Of a stretch of 64,000 nucleotides of DNA, positions 24,441 through 32,457 are shown piece after piece. This DNA is from Nocardioides bizhenqiangii. GTDB lineage: Bacteria > Actinomycetota > Actinomycetes > Propionibacteriales > Nocardioidaceae. The position numbers and the translations under genes were made by a program. The DNA lies in contig NZ_CP141059.1 of NCBI RefSeq assembly GCF_034661235.1, positions 1,921,501 to 1,985,500 of the forward strand. Reading direction: 5' to 3'. Below the pieces are notes generated by a model. It saw only the letters and a list, made by a program, of their open reading frames with translations, was not told where the DNA came from and made no database searches. Position 1 is the stretch's first letter, and each line of letters begins with the position of its first letter.

Positions 24441-24616
24441 ACGAGTGCCAGGTCACCGTGATCCCGGACGGCCCGGCGCTGATCCGCGGAGCAGACCGCA
24501 TCCTCGACGACGAGGGCCGCGCCCACGAGGTGGAGCGACCGGTGGTCGCGGTGTGCCTGTGCGGCTTGACCCAGCGCCCGCCGTGGTGCGACGCGACCCA
24601 CAAGGTCGCCCAGTGA
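24437..24616 (+). CDS. CDGSH iron-sulfur domain protein
   Basis: A 59-residue protein. Near the C terminus CLCGLTQRPPWCDATH gives the Cys-x-Cys-x..-Cys-Asp-x-x-His ligand set of CDGSH 2Fe-2S clusters (three Cys plus one His). Such small proteins move electrons or clusters. It starts at GTG 24437 overlapping the HDO stop and likely supplies electrons to the upstream diiron enzyme, which is inferred from the co-translation. It ends 14 bases before the first NrdR box of nrdAB. Confidence 0.85.
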   Translation: MNECQVTVIPDGPALIRGADRILDDEGRAHEVERPVVAVCLCGLTQRPPWCDATHKVAQ

Positions 24617-24629
24617 GAGCAACACGCCG

Positions 24630-24677
24630 ACACCAGATGTAGGTCCCACAATTCTGCGTTGCCCCTACATATGGTGG
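24630..24677 (+). promoter_or_regulatory. Two NrdR boxes before nrdAB
   Basis: Box 1 at 24630-24645 (ACACCAGATGTAGGTC) and box 2 at 24662-24677 (CCCCTACATATGGTGG) each fit the 16-bp NrdR consensus ACACWATATATWGTGT in core positions, and their starts are 32 bases apart, the normal spacing for cooperative NrdR binding. NrdR represses ribonucleotide reductase genes when dATP is high. Box 1 is the weaker. Confidence 0.7.
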
Positions 24678-24894
24678 CGCACGCAGCTGGTTCGACCGGT
24701 CAGCCAGATCGGTGGAGGCAAGAGGGAACCCGGTGTGAGTCCGGGACTGCCCCGCAGCGGTGAGTGGGAACGACCGTCGTCATCAGCACTGGATCGGTAC
24801 GACAGCGATCTGGGAAGCGGCGACCAGTAGGCGTCCGACAGGACGGGCCCGCGAGTCCGAAGACCTGCCAGCGCGCCGCACCCGCCGGGTGCGG
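24676..24894 (+). promoter_or_regulatory. Cobalamin (B12) riboswitch with expression hairpin
   Basis: The transcript before nrdA carries the conserved cobalamin-riboswitch blocks: AAGAGGGAACCCGGTGTGAG near 24719-24738, ACTGCCCCGCAGCGGTGAGT just after, and the B12 box GAGTCCGAAGACCTGCC at 24853-24869. The 5' GGCGC/GCTGG and 3' CCAGCGCGCC regions can form P1. A perfect 8-bp hairpin, CCGCACCC with GGGTGCGG (24876-24894), follows at once as a likely expression platform. Adenosylcobalamin would switch off class Ia nrdAB, as known for the Streptomyces nrdABS operon; this implies a B12-dependent NrdJ elsewhere (inference). Confidence 0.93.
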
Positions 24895-25035
24895 TGGTCC
24901 GAGGCCTCGTGGGACGGCTGACGGCTGGTACGACGGGGCTCCCGCGCTCGACCACAGGGACAGCCCGCCCGACGTACGACCGTCTCCGCTCGCGACCGTC
25001 CGGACCCGAGGACCGAGTCTCGCGAGGAGAGAGCA

Positions 25036-27429
25036 ATGACGGTCACGATTTCGGCAGGCTCAACCAGTAGTACGACGCGCGCCACGATGACGGTGCGCAA
25101 GCGAAACGGCGACACGGAGAACGTCGACGTCACCAAGATCGTCCGTGCGGTCGACCGCGTCAGCGGCGACCTGGCGGACGTCGACCCGATGCGGGTGGCG
25201 ACCCGCACCATCAGCGGGCTCTATGACGGCGCGACGACGGCAGAGCTGGACCGGCTGTCGATCCAGACCGCGGCCGAGCTGATCAGCGAGGAGCCGACGT
25301 ACTCGCGGCTCGCTGGGCGGCTGCTGGCCGGTTACATCGACAAGGAGGTCCGCAACCAGGGCGTCGCGTCGTTCAGCCAGTCGGTGTCGCTCGGCCACGC
25401 GGAGGGCCTGATCGGTGACGAGACCGCGCGCTTCGTGAAGGACAACGCCCGCAAGCTCGACTTCGCGATCGATCCCGCCGCCGACCGGCGCTTCGAGTAC
25501 TTCGGGCTGCGCACGGTCTACGACCGCTACCTCCTGCGCCACCCCATCAGCCGCCAGGTCCTCGAGACACCGCAGTACTTCCTGCTCCGTGTCGCGTGCG
25601 GACTCGCGCAGAGCCCGTCGAAGGCGATCGACTTCTACCGGCTCATGTCCCGGCTCGCGTACCTCCCGTCGAGCCCGACGCTCTTCAATTCCGGCACCCG
25701 CCACACCCAGATGTCCTCTTGCTACCTGGTCGACAGCCCGCGGGACGACCTGGAGTCGATCTACGGGCGGTATGCCCAGGTCGCGAAGCTGTCCAAGTTC
25801 GCCGGCGGCATCGGGCTCGCGTTCTCCCGGGTGCGGTCACGCGGCGCGCTGATCCGCGGCACCAACGGCCAGTCCAACGGGATCGTGCCCTTCCTCCGAA
25901 CCCTCGACGCGAGCGTCGCCGCGGTCAACCAGGGCGGTCGGCGCAAGGGAGCGGCGTGCGTCTACCTCGAGCCGTGGCACCCCGACGTCGAGGAGTTCCT
26001 CGAGCTGCGGGACAACACCGGCGAGGACGCGCGGCGAACCCACAACCTCAACCTCGCGAACTGGATCCCGGACGAGTTCATGCGCCGTGTGGAGGCGGAC
26101 GAGGAGTGGTCACTCATCGACCCCGACGTCGCCCCGGACCTGCCCGACCTGTGGGGCGAGGCGTTCGACCGTCGCTACCGTGAGCTGGAAGCCGAGGGTG
26201 CTGTCGTGCGCACCATGAAGGCGCGGGACCTCTACGGCAAGATGATGCGCACGCTCGCCCAGACCGGCAACGGCTGGATGACCTTCAAGGACACCTCCAA
26301 TCGGCTGTGCAACCAGACCACCGATCCTGTCCTGGGATCGGCGGGCGGCCCGGTCGTGCACCTCTCCAACCTGTGCACGGAGATCGTCGAGGTGTCCTCC
26401 GACGCGGAGACCGCGGTCTGCAACCTCGGCTCGATCAACCTCGCCCAGCACCTCGTGGGCCAGGGCATCGATTGGGACGCCCTGCGAGCGACGGTGCGTA
26501 CGGCGTTGCCGCTGCTCGACCGGGTGATCGACATCAACTACTACCCGAGCGCGGAAGCCGCGCGGTCGAACCCGCGATGGCGGCCGGTCGGCCTCGGCCT
26601 GATGGGCCTCCAGGACGTCTTCTTCGCACTCGGGCTGCCTTTCGACTCCGAGGAGGCGCGTGAGCTGTCGACGCGGGTGCAGGAGGAGATCTACCTGACT
26701 GCGTTGGAGGTGTCCGCCGACCTCGCGGAGGAGTACGGCGCGCACCCTGCGTACGGCGAGACCCGTGCGGCCGGCGGTGCGCTGCAGCCCGACCTGTGGG
26801 GAGTCACGCCCACCCAGACCGAGCGCTGGGATGCGCTGAGGGCCCGGGTCGCGGAGCACGGGCTGCGCAACTCGCTGCTCATCGCGATCGCGCCGACGGC
26901 GACCATCGCGTCGATCGCCGGCTGCTACGAGTGCATCGAGCCGCAGGTGTCCAACCTGTTCAAGCGGGAGACGCTGTCCGGAGAGTTTCTCCAGGTGAAC
27001 TCTGCGCTGGTGCGGGAGCTCAAGTCCCGGGGGCTCTGGACACCGGAGGTGCGCGAGGAGATCAAGAAGGCGGAGGGGTCCATCCAGGGGATCCCCGCGA
27101 TCCCGGAGGACATACGCGAGCTCTACCGGACTGCATGGGAGCTGCCGCAGAAGGCGCTGATCGACATGGCGGCCGCGCGGGCGCCGTACATCGACCAGAG
27201 CCAGTCCCTGAACCTGTTCCTCGCCGGTCCGACCATCGGGAAGCTGTCGTCGATGTACCGCTATGCCTGGCAGTCGGGGCTGAAGACGACCTACTACCTG
27301 CGGTCGCGTCCGGCGACCCGGATCCAGCAGGCGACCGTCGCCGTCGCCGAACCCACCACGACCGTGAGCGATGAAGCGGCGATCGCCTGCTCGCTCGAGA
27401 ACCCCGAGACCTGCGAGGCCTGCGAATGA
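25036..27429 (+). CDS. nrdA: Class Ia ribonucleoside-diphosphate reductase alpha subunit
   Basis: A 797-residue large subunit that reduces ribonucleotides to deoxyribonucleotides. Residues about 18-105 are an ATP-cone domain for allosteric control. The barrel carries SSCYLV and VCNLGS (redox Cys pair) and LSNLCTEI (active-site Cys with Asn and Glu), with PTATIASIAG near 620. The C-terminal tail CSLENPETCEACE has the Cys-x2-Cys that thioredoxin reduces. The start ATG 25036 follows GAGGAGAG. The stop overlaps nrdB (ATGA). Expression is controlled by the B12 riboswitch and NrdR boxes above. Confidence 0.95.
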   Translation: MTVTISAGSTSSTTRATMTVRKRNGDTENVDVTKIVRAVDRVSGDLADVDPMRVATRTISGLYDGATTAELDRLSIQTAAELISEEPTYSRLAGRLLAGYIDKEVRNQGVASFSQSVSLGHAEGLIGDETARFVKDNARKLDFAIDPAADRRFEYFGLRTVYDRYLLRHPISRQVLETPQYFLLRVACGLAQSPSKAIDFYRLMSRLAYLPSSPTLFNSGTRHTQMSSCYLVDSPRDDLESIYGRYAQVAKLSKFAGGIGLAFSRVRSRGALIRGTNGQSNGIVPFLRTLDASVAAVNQGGRRKGAACVYLEPWHPDVEEFLELRDNTGEDARRTHNLNLANWIPDEFMRRVEADEEWSLIDPDVAPDLPDLWGEAFDRRYRELEAEGAVVRTMKARDLYGKMMRTLAQTGNGWMTFKDTSNRLCNQTTDPVLGSAGGPVVHLSNLCTEIVEVSSDAETAVCNLGSINLAQHLVGQGIDWDALRATVRTALPLLDRVIDINYYPSAEAARSNPRWRPVGLGLMGLQDVFFALGLPFDSEEARELSTRVQEEIYLTALEVSADLAEEYGAHPAYGETRAAGGALQPDLWGVTPTQTERWDALRARVAEHGLRNSLLIAIAPTATIASIAGCYECIEPQVSNLFKRETLSGEFLQVNSALVRELKSRGLWTPEVREEIKKAEGSIQGIPAIPEDIRELYRTAWELPQKALIDMAAARAPYIDQSQSLNLFLAGPTIGKLSSMYRYAWQSGLKTTYYLRSRPATRIQQATVAVAEPTTTVSDEAAIACSLENPETCEACE

Positions 27430-28442
27430 GCACCCAGAACGAGCAGATGTTGCTCGACCCCGGCATGAACCTGACGCTGCGCCCGATGCGGTACCCGCAC
27501 TTCTACGAGCGCTACCGCGACGCGATCAAGAACACCTGGACCGTCGAGGAGGTCGACCTCCACTCCGACCTCAAGGACCTCCACCGGCTCACGGACGCAG
27601 AACGCCACCTCGTCAGCCGGCTGGTCGCGTTCTTCGCCACCGGCGACACCATCGTGGCGAACAACCTGGTGCTCAATCTTTACCAGCACATCAACTCTCC
27701 GGAAGGCCGGCTCTACCTGAGCCGCCAGCTCTTCGAGGAGGCGGTGCACGTGCAGTTCTACCTGACCCTGCTCGACACCTACGTGCCCGACGAGAAGGAG
27801 CGGAACGAGGCGTTCGCCGCGGTCGACAACATCCCGTCGATCAAGCACAAGGCGGACTTCTGCTTCCGGTGGATCGACTCGGTCTTCGACAAGCAGGAGC
27901 TCGAGGACCGGGACGACCGGAGAGCGTTCCTCCTCAACCTCATCTGCTTCGCGGCCGTGATCGAGGGCCTGTTCTTCTACGGCGCGTTCGCCTACGTCTA
28001 CTTCCTGCGGTCGCGCGGCCTGCTCAACGGCCTGGCGTCCGGGACGAACTGGGTGTTCCGCGACGAGTCGATGCACATGGCGTTCGCGTTCGACGTGGTC
28101 GACACGGTGCGGAAGGAGGAGCCGGACCTGTTCGACGACGAGCTCGCCGCCCAGATCCGCCAGATGCTGGTCGAGGGGGTCGACGCCGAGGCGCAGTTCG
28201 CCGAGGACCTGCTCGGTCACGGTGTCGCGGGCCTCTCTGCCGCCGACATGCGCAGCTATCTCGAGCACGTCGCCGACCGACGAATGCAGCGGCTCGGCCT
28301 GGAGCCGATCTACGGATCGCCGAATCCGCTGGCGTTCATGGAGCTGCAGGACGTCCAGGAGCTCTCGAACTTCTTCGAACGCCGGGTCTCGGCGTACCAG
28401 GTCGGCGTCACGGGATCGGTGGGCTTCGACGAGGACTTCTGA
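27426..28442 (+). CDS. nrdB: Class Ia ribonucleotide reductase beta subunit (diiron/tyrosyl radical)
   Basis: A 338-residue small subunit. The diiron ligands are visible as Asp74, Glu105, His108, Glu180, Glu214 and His217, and the radical Tyr is Tyr112, in EEAVHVQFY, which is the normal class Ia/Ib spacing. It generates the tyrosyl radical that starts catalysis in NrdA. ATG 27426 overlaps the nrdA stop by four bases, giving translational coupling. No nrdI or nrdH gene follows, so Ib is less likely; the gene after 160 bases is on the other strand. Confidence 0.95.
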   Translation: MSTQNEQMLLDPGMNLTLRPMRYPHFYERYRDAIKNTWTVEEVDLHSDLKDLHRLTDAERHLVSRLVAFFATGDTIVANNLVLNLYQHINSPEGRLYLSRQLFEEAVHVQFYLTLLDTYVPDEKERNEAFAAVDNIPSIKHKADFCFRWIDSVFDKQELEDRDDRRAFLLNLICFAAVIEGLFFYGAFAYVYFLRSRGLLNGLASGTNWVFRDESMHMAFAFDVVDTVRKEEPDLFDDELAAQIRQMLVEGVDAEAQFAEDLLGHGVAGLSAADMRSYLEHVADRRMQRLGLEPIYGSPNPLAFMELQDVQELSNFFERRVSAYQVGVTGSVGFDEDF

Positions 28443-28602
28443 CCCGGAGCGGGGCACACCCTGGTCGCCGAGGTTTAGGACCCGGTGCTCCTGGGGAGAC
28501 TCTTGTCTGGCATCTGTGCTGGCGCCGGTCGGTGATCCCCTTTCCGATCGGCGCCGCGGCTGGGGTGGACCTCGTTGGAGCCGGGGGACGTCTGATCTCG
28601 GG

Positions 28603-29520
28603 CTAGCCCGCCGCCTTCCCGACCATCGGGTCAGCATCGCTGACCGCGATCCTCAGGGCGTCGATCATCGCGCGCACGAGCGTTCCGGCTGGAGCGGGTC
28701 CGCGCGGAGTGACGGCGTAGACGCCGCGGGTCGGCGCGTCCTCGATGGCCACCGCGACGACGTCCCTGCGCAGCGCGCGGCCCAGCAGGCCGGGTACGAG
28801 CGCGACCGCGTGGCCCGCGGCGACCATCGCCGCCTTTCCGGTCAGGTCGGCGGCGGTGACGTCGATCCGGGGGTCGAAGCCGGCGCGCGCTGCGGCGGTC
28901 CGCAACAGGATCTCGGATCCTTCGTTGTCCTCGACCCAGGTCGCGTCGGCGAAGTCGGCCAGTGACAGCGGCCCGCGGGCGGCTCTGGCGGGATGCTGCT
29001 CGGGGACGATCACGCACATCGCGTCGGTGCCGAGGGGATTGCGCTCCACGCGGTCGTCGTCCGGCAGGCCGGGCGGCGCATCCGTCACCACGGCGACGTC
29101 CAGCGTGCCGGCCGCGACGGCTTCGGTGAGCTCGCGCGTGAGCCCGGTGACGAGCGTCCACCTCACCGCGGGGTGCTCGTCCCGGACGGTCCGAAGTGCC
29201 GACGGCACCACTCCGGCAGCGGCCGACGGGGTCGCGCCGAGGGCGATGGGCGCGGTCGTCGTACGAGCATCGCGCGCGGCACGCACCGCCCGATCGGCCT
29301 CGGCGGCGATGGCCCGGGCGTGGTGGCGGAACGCGTCGCCGGCAGCAGTGGGTACGACGCCTCGGGACCGCCGCTCCAGCAGCGGCACGCCGACGTACTG
29401 CTCGAGGGCTGCGACCTGGCGCGACACCGCTGACTGGGTGTACCCCAGCTCCGCCGCTGCGCTCGACAAGGACCCGAGACGACAGACCGCGAGGAACGTC
29501 CGGACCGTTGTCAGCTGCAT
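28603..29520 (-). CDS. LysR-family transcriptional regulator
   Basis: A 305-residue regulator. The N-terminal winged helix-turn-helix (TFLAVCRLGSLSSAAAELGY, then TQSAVSRQVAALEQYVG) is classical LysR, followed by a periplasmic-binding-like effector domain. The start is ATG 29520; upstream in-frame Met codons lie in the intergenic region. It is transcribed divergently from the fusion dehydrogenase gene at 29604, the usual LysR arrangement, so that gene is its likely target. The effector is unknown. Confidence 0.85.
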   Translation of the reverse strand: MQLTTVRTFLAVCRLGSLSSAAAELGYTQSAVSRQVAALEQYVGVPLLERRSRGVVPTAAGDAFRHHARAIAAEADRAVRAARDARTTTAPIALGATPSAAAGVVPSALRTVRDEHPAVRWTLVTGLTRELTEAVAAGTLDVAVVTDAPPGLPDDDRVERNPLGTDAMCVIVPEQHPARAARGPLSLADFADATWVEDNEGSEILLRTAAARAGFDPRIDVTAADLTGKAAMVAAGHAVALVPGLLGRALRRDVVAVAIEDAPTRGVYAVTPRGPAPAGTLVRAMIDALRIAVSDADPMVGKAAG

Positions 29521-29603
29521 GCGCTCAGGGTATGCGCTCCGCGCATGGCAGGTGTGCGACATGTTCGCTTGTCGCACGGCTCGGTGACGCGAACGATGGC
29601 CTG

Positions 29604-30854
29604 GTGACTCGTTCAGAAACCAGCTCCCTTCCTTCCGTCGCCGTGCTCGGTCTGGGTCGGATGGGCGCCGCGATGGCCCGTCGACTCCACAGCCGGGGCC
29701 ACCCGGTGGTGACCTGGTCCCGCTCCGGACGCATCGTCGACGACCTCACCAGCGTCGCGAGCCCCTCGGCCGCGGTCGGGACTGCGGACGTCGTCCTGCT
29801 CTGTCTCTTCGACGGCCCCGCCTGCTCGGCCGTCGTCACCTCGGTCCGCGACCATCTCGATGCCGGCACGGTCGTGGTCAACACGAGCACCGTGGGTGTT
29901 CACGAAGCGGTCGCGCTGGACGCGGACGTCCGGGGGAGCGGTGCCGCCTACGTGCACGCACCCGTCATGGGATCCGTGCCCGCCGTGCAGAGCGGCGCCC
30001 TGACGGTGCTGGTCGGCTCCGGCGAGGCGTACGCCGCGCCCGCGTCCACCGTGCTCGACGGGCTCGGCGATGTACTGCGGTGCGGTGCGGTAGCCGATGC
30101 CGCTGCCGCCAAGCTCCTTGCCAACGGAGTGCTCGGCGGCGCCGTGCTCAACCTGCGTTACGCCCTGATCCGTGCCGAGGAGCTCGGGATCCAACCGGGC
30201 CCGGCGTTGAGCGTGCTCGAGAGAACCATCCTCGGACGGCTGGTCGGCGGGAAGCGGGACGCGCTCGAGAAGGGCGACTTCTCCGACGCCGACTTCACGG
30301 TCGGCGCGCTGGCCAAGGACCTGACGCTCCTCGCTGCCCACGCTCGGTCAGCCGAAGGCCTGCGGGACTCCGTGGTCGGCGCACGCGATCGTGGCGTGGC
30401 GGGACCCGACGACGACATCGTCGCTCTGTGCGCGGTCGAGCCGGAGGTCGACCGGCCGCACCGACTCTCGATCGCGCCCGGCGTCACCGCCGCACCGGAG
30501 GTGCTCGCCCCGTTGGAGGCGTACGTCGCGGGCCACGCGACCGGTGACGCCAGCCACCACCGCCGCGCATTCCTGCCCACCGCGCACATCGAAGGCGTCA
30601 GGGACGGCGAGCTCGTCTCCTGGCCGCTCGAGGACTTCTGCACCCTGTTCAAGGGTCAGCCCGCCGCCGACGAGACGCAGCGACGGCGCCGGATCGACCG
30701 CGTCGAGGTGGCCGGCAGTGTCGCCAACGCGACGCTGACGCTCCATCATGGCGCCGACGTCTTCACGGACCTGTTCCTTCTGGTGCGCGTCGGCGAGGGA
30801 TGGAGGATCGCCAACAAGGCGTACCACCGCTCGCCGTCGGTGATCGACGGCTAG
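29604..30854 (+). CDS. 3-hydroxyisobutyrate-dehydrogenase-like NAD(P) enzyme fused to an NTF2-like domain
   Basis: A 416-residue protein with two parts. Residues about 10-285 are a 6-phosphogluconate/3-hydroxyisobutyrate dehydrogenase-like unit (VLGLGRMGAAMARRL, NTSTVG, APVMGSVPA). The expected catalytic Lys is seen in DAAAAKLLANG. Residues about 295-416 form a separate small domain (LEAYVAGHATGDASHHRRAF, then GEGWRIANKAYHR) of the lumazine-binding/NTF2-like type. The start is GTG 29604, 84 bases from the LysR start on the other strand. The fusion is unusual; substrate unknown. It is probably LysR-controlled. Confidence 0.75.
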   Translation: MTRSETSSLPSVAVLGLGRMGAAMARRLHSRGHPVVTWSRSGRIVDDLTSVASPSAAVGTADVVLLCLFDGPACSAVVTSVRDHLDAGTVVVNTSTVGVHEAVALDADVRGSGAAYVHAPVMGSVPAVQSGALTVLVGSGEAYAAPASTVLDGLGDVLRCGAVADAAAAKLLANGVLGGAVLNLRYALIRAEELGIQPGPALSVLERTILGRLVGGKRDALEKGDFSDADFTVGALAKDLTLLAAHARSAEGLRDSVVGARDRGVAGPDDDIVALCAVEPEVDRPHRLSIAPGVTAAPEVLAPLEAYVAGHATGDASHHRRAFLPTAHIEGVRDGELVSWPLEDFCTLFKGQPAADETQRRRRIDRVEVAGSVANATLTLHHGADVFTDLFLLVRVGEGWRIANKAYHRSPSVIDG

Positions 30855-30912
30855 CCGGAACCGCGCCGACGCTCAGGCGTTGGCGGTGAGCCACCTCACG
30901 GAATGCATCGCC

Positions 30913-30949
30913 CCTTATTTACGCTACGTCGTATGAAGCGTAAATAAGG
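30913..30949. repeat. Perfect 13-bp inverted repeat, AT-rich
   Basis: Left arm CCTTATTTACGCT (30913-30925) is exactly matched by its complement at 30937-30949, with an 11-base spacer that itself holds TACG-T-CGTA (30925-30933). It is unusually AT-rich for this genome and lies 51 bases before the small membrane ORF at 31000, and 59 bases after the previous gene. It is a strong operator or promoter-overlapping candidate; a terminator is less likely because no T run follows. Confidence 0.6.
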
Positions 30950-30999
30950 AAGATGGCCATCGCCATCACGGTGGCCCGGACCTGAGGAGGCTGGTTCTC

Positions 31000-31161
31000 G
31001 TGAGCGACCCGGCGCACATCATCTGGGTGTTCGGGACCGCGATGCTCGTGGTGCTCCTGCTGGCGATCGGAGCACTCGCGCTTGCCGACGCGTTCGGACG
31101 GGAAGCGCAGAGCGGTGGTCGCGGACGATCGACAACCAGGGATGGGAGGACGCCATGCTGA
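31000..31161 (+). CDS. Small single-pass membrane protein
   Basis: A 53-residue ORF (GTG 31000 to stop 31159-31161) with one hydrophobic segment, about residues 7-32 (IIWVFGTAMLVVLLLAIGAL), and a basic, Gly-rich C terminus. GAGGAGG upstream, at 30984-30990, is a good ribosome binding site, though ten bases away. It overlaps the next small ORF. Family unknown. It lies behind the long palindrome at 30913-30949 and may be controlled by it. Confidence 0.5.
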   Translation: MSDPAHIIWVFGTAMLVVLLLAIGALALADAFGREAQSGGRGRSTTRDGRTPC

Positions 31162-31658
31162 ACGCGGCGACCTGGCACAGCTTCAATGAGTTCTTTCGGA
31201 TGGCGGGTCTCGTCACGGTCAGCATCGCCGTCGCCGGCCTGCTGATCGCGGGTGTGATCCGCGTGGCCGTGGCCGTGTCACGGCTGCACGGAGAAGAACA
31301 GGAACGCGGCGAGCAAGGTCAGGTGCACCACGCCCTGGAGCGCGTAGGCACGCCCCTGCAGGATCGTGAAGGCCGTGATCACAACGGTCAGCAGGAAGAG
31401 GACCATCTGCGTCGGCTCGAGGCCCAGTTCGAGCGGGCCGGTGAGCCAGATCATCGCCACCGCCACAGTGGGGATGGTCAGCCCGATCGACGCCATCGCG
31501 GAGCCGTAGGCGAGGTTGAGACTGAGCTGCACGCGGTTGCGAGCGGCGTTGCGCACCGCCGCGATCGACTCGGGCGCGAGGATCAGAAGCGCGATCACGA
31601 CGCCGACCACGCCGTACGGCAGGTCAAGGTCCCTCACGACGTCCTCGATCGTGGGTGA
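31155..31658 (+). CDS. Small membrane ORF with long antisense extension, uncertain
   Basis: From ATG 31155 the first ~42 residues encode a plausible one-helix protein (FRMAGLVTVSIAVAGLLIAG). The frame continues to 31658, but from 31278 it is antisense to the Ca2+/H+ antiporter gene and the residues there are charged, His/Arg-rich and look like a shadow. The gene, if real, may begin as a tiny membrane protein; the full 167 residues are doubtful. It overlaps the previous small ORF by seven bases, as a translational pair might. Confidence 0.3.
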   Translation: MLNAATWHSFNEFFRMAGLVTVSIAVAGLLIAGVIRVAVAVSRLHGEEQERGEQGQVHHALERVGTPLQDREGRDHNGQQEEDHLRRLEAQFERAGEPDHRHRHSGDGQPDRRHRGAVGEVETELHAVASGVAHRRDRLGREDQKRDHDADHAVRQVKVPHDVLDRG

Positions 31659-32399
31659 TACCAGCTTCGCGAGCCCCACGACGGCGACGAGCGAGGCGAC
31701 CAGGAGGCCGAGGCTGAGCCACGCCTGCCGGGCTTCCGGAGGATCCGGGTGGCCGTCCTGGTCGAGGTCGAGCAGGCCGGTCGCCCGCCCGCGCTCGTCG
31801 CTGGCGACCGGCAGGAAGAAGTCTCGGTGTCGGATCGTCTGCGTGAAGACGAAGGCGCCGTACAGGCCGAGCGACGCGACGGCCGCGAAGCCGAGCTGGG
31901 ACGGCGAGTACTCGCGGCCGGCGCCGGAGGTGGTGAAGCTCGGGAGGACCAAGCAGACCCCGGCCAGCGTGATGACGGTGGCGACCGCGGAGCCGGTGCC
32001 GGCGGCGTTGAAGCTCACCAGGTTGTGCTTGAGCGCTCCCGCCAGGAGCGCCAGCCCGACGATGCCGTTGAGCGTGATCATCACCGCGGCGAAGACGGTG
32101 TCGCGGGCGTACGTGCTGCTGCCGGCTCCGCCACTCGTCATCAGCATCACGATCAGGCCGACCTCGATGACCGTCACTGCGACGGCCAGGATCAAGGAGC
32201 CGAACGGCTCGCCCACCTTGTGTGCCACGACCTCGGCATGGTGGACGGCCGCGACGATCCCGCCGATCAGCGCCACCGCCAGGACCACGAGGGCCGCCCA
32301 GTGGTCGTGACCGAACGATCCGGCGCCGAGCACGAGGAGTGCTGCGACCGGCGTCGCCACCGGCCACCGGGTGCGCACCTGGGCGAGGAGCGAGGCCAT
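31278..32399 (-). CDS. Ca2+/H+ antiporter, ChaA/CaxA-like
   Basis: A 373-residue integral membrane transporter with about eleven helices. The two alpha-repeat regions (VGEPFGSLILAVAVTVIEVG and LILAPESIAAVRNA), with the key acidic residues, place it in the Ca2+/cation antiporter superfamily. It should exchange Ca2+ (or Na+/K+) for protons. Between the two halves is a cytosolic loop with DLDQDGHPDPPE (residues 211-222), which fits a 12-residue EF-hand loop and could sense Ca2+. Start ATG 32399 is the first in frame after the next gene's end. Antisense to the doubtful ORF above. Confidence 0.88.
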   Translation of the reverse strand: MASLLAQVRTRWPVATPVAALLVLGAGSFGHDHWAALVVLAVALIGGIVAAVHHAEVVAHKVGEPFGSLILAVAVTVIEVGLIVMLMTSGGAGSSTYARDTVFAAVMITLNGIVGLALLAGALKHNLVSFNAAGTGSAVATVITLAGVCLVLPSFTTSGAGREYSPSQLGFAAVASLGLYGAFVFTQTIRHRDFFLPVASDERGRATGLLDLDQDGHPDPPEARQAWLSLGLLVASLVAVVGLAKLVSPTIEDVVRDLDLPYGVVGVVIALLILAPESIAAVRNAARNRVQLSLNLAYGSAMASIGLTIPTVAVAMIWLTGPLELGLEPTQMVLFLLTVVITAFTILQGRAYALQGVVHLTLLAAFLFFSVQP

Positions 32400-32457
32400 G
32401 CGCAGAACCTAGCGGTGGGTACGACGAGAACGCCGACGACCCCGAGGGGGTGTGGTG

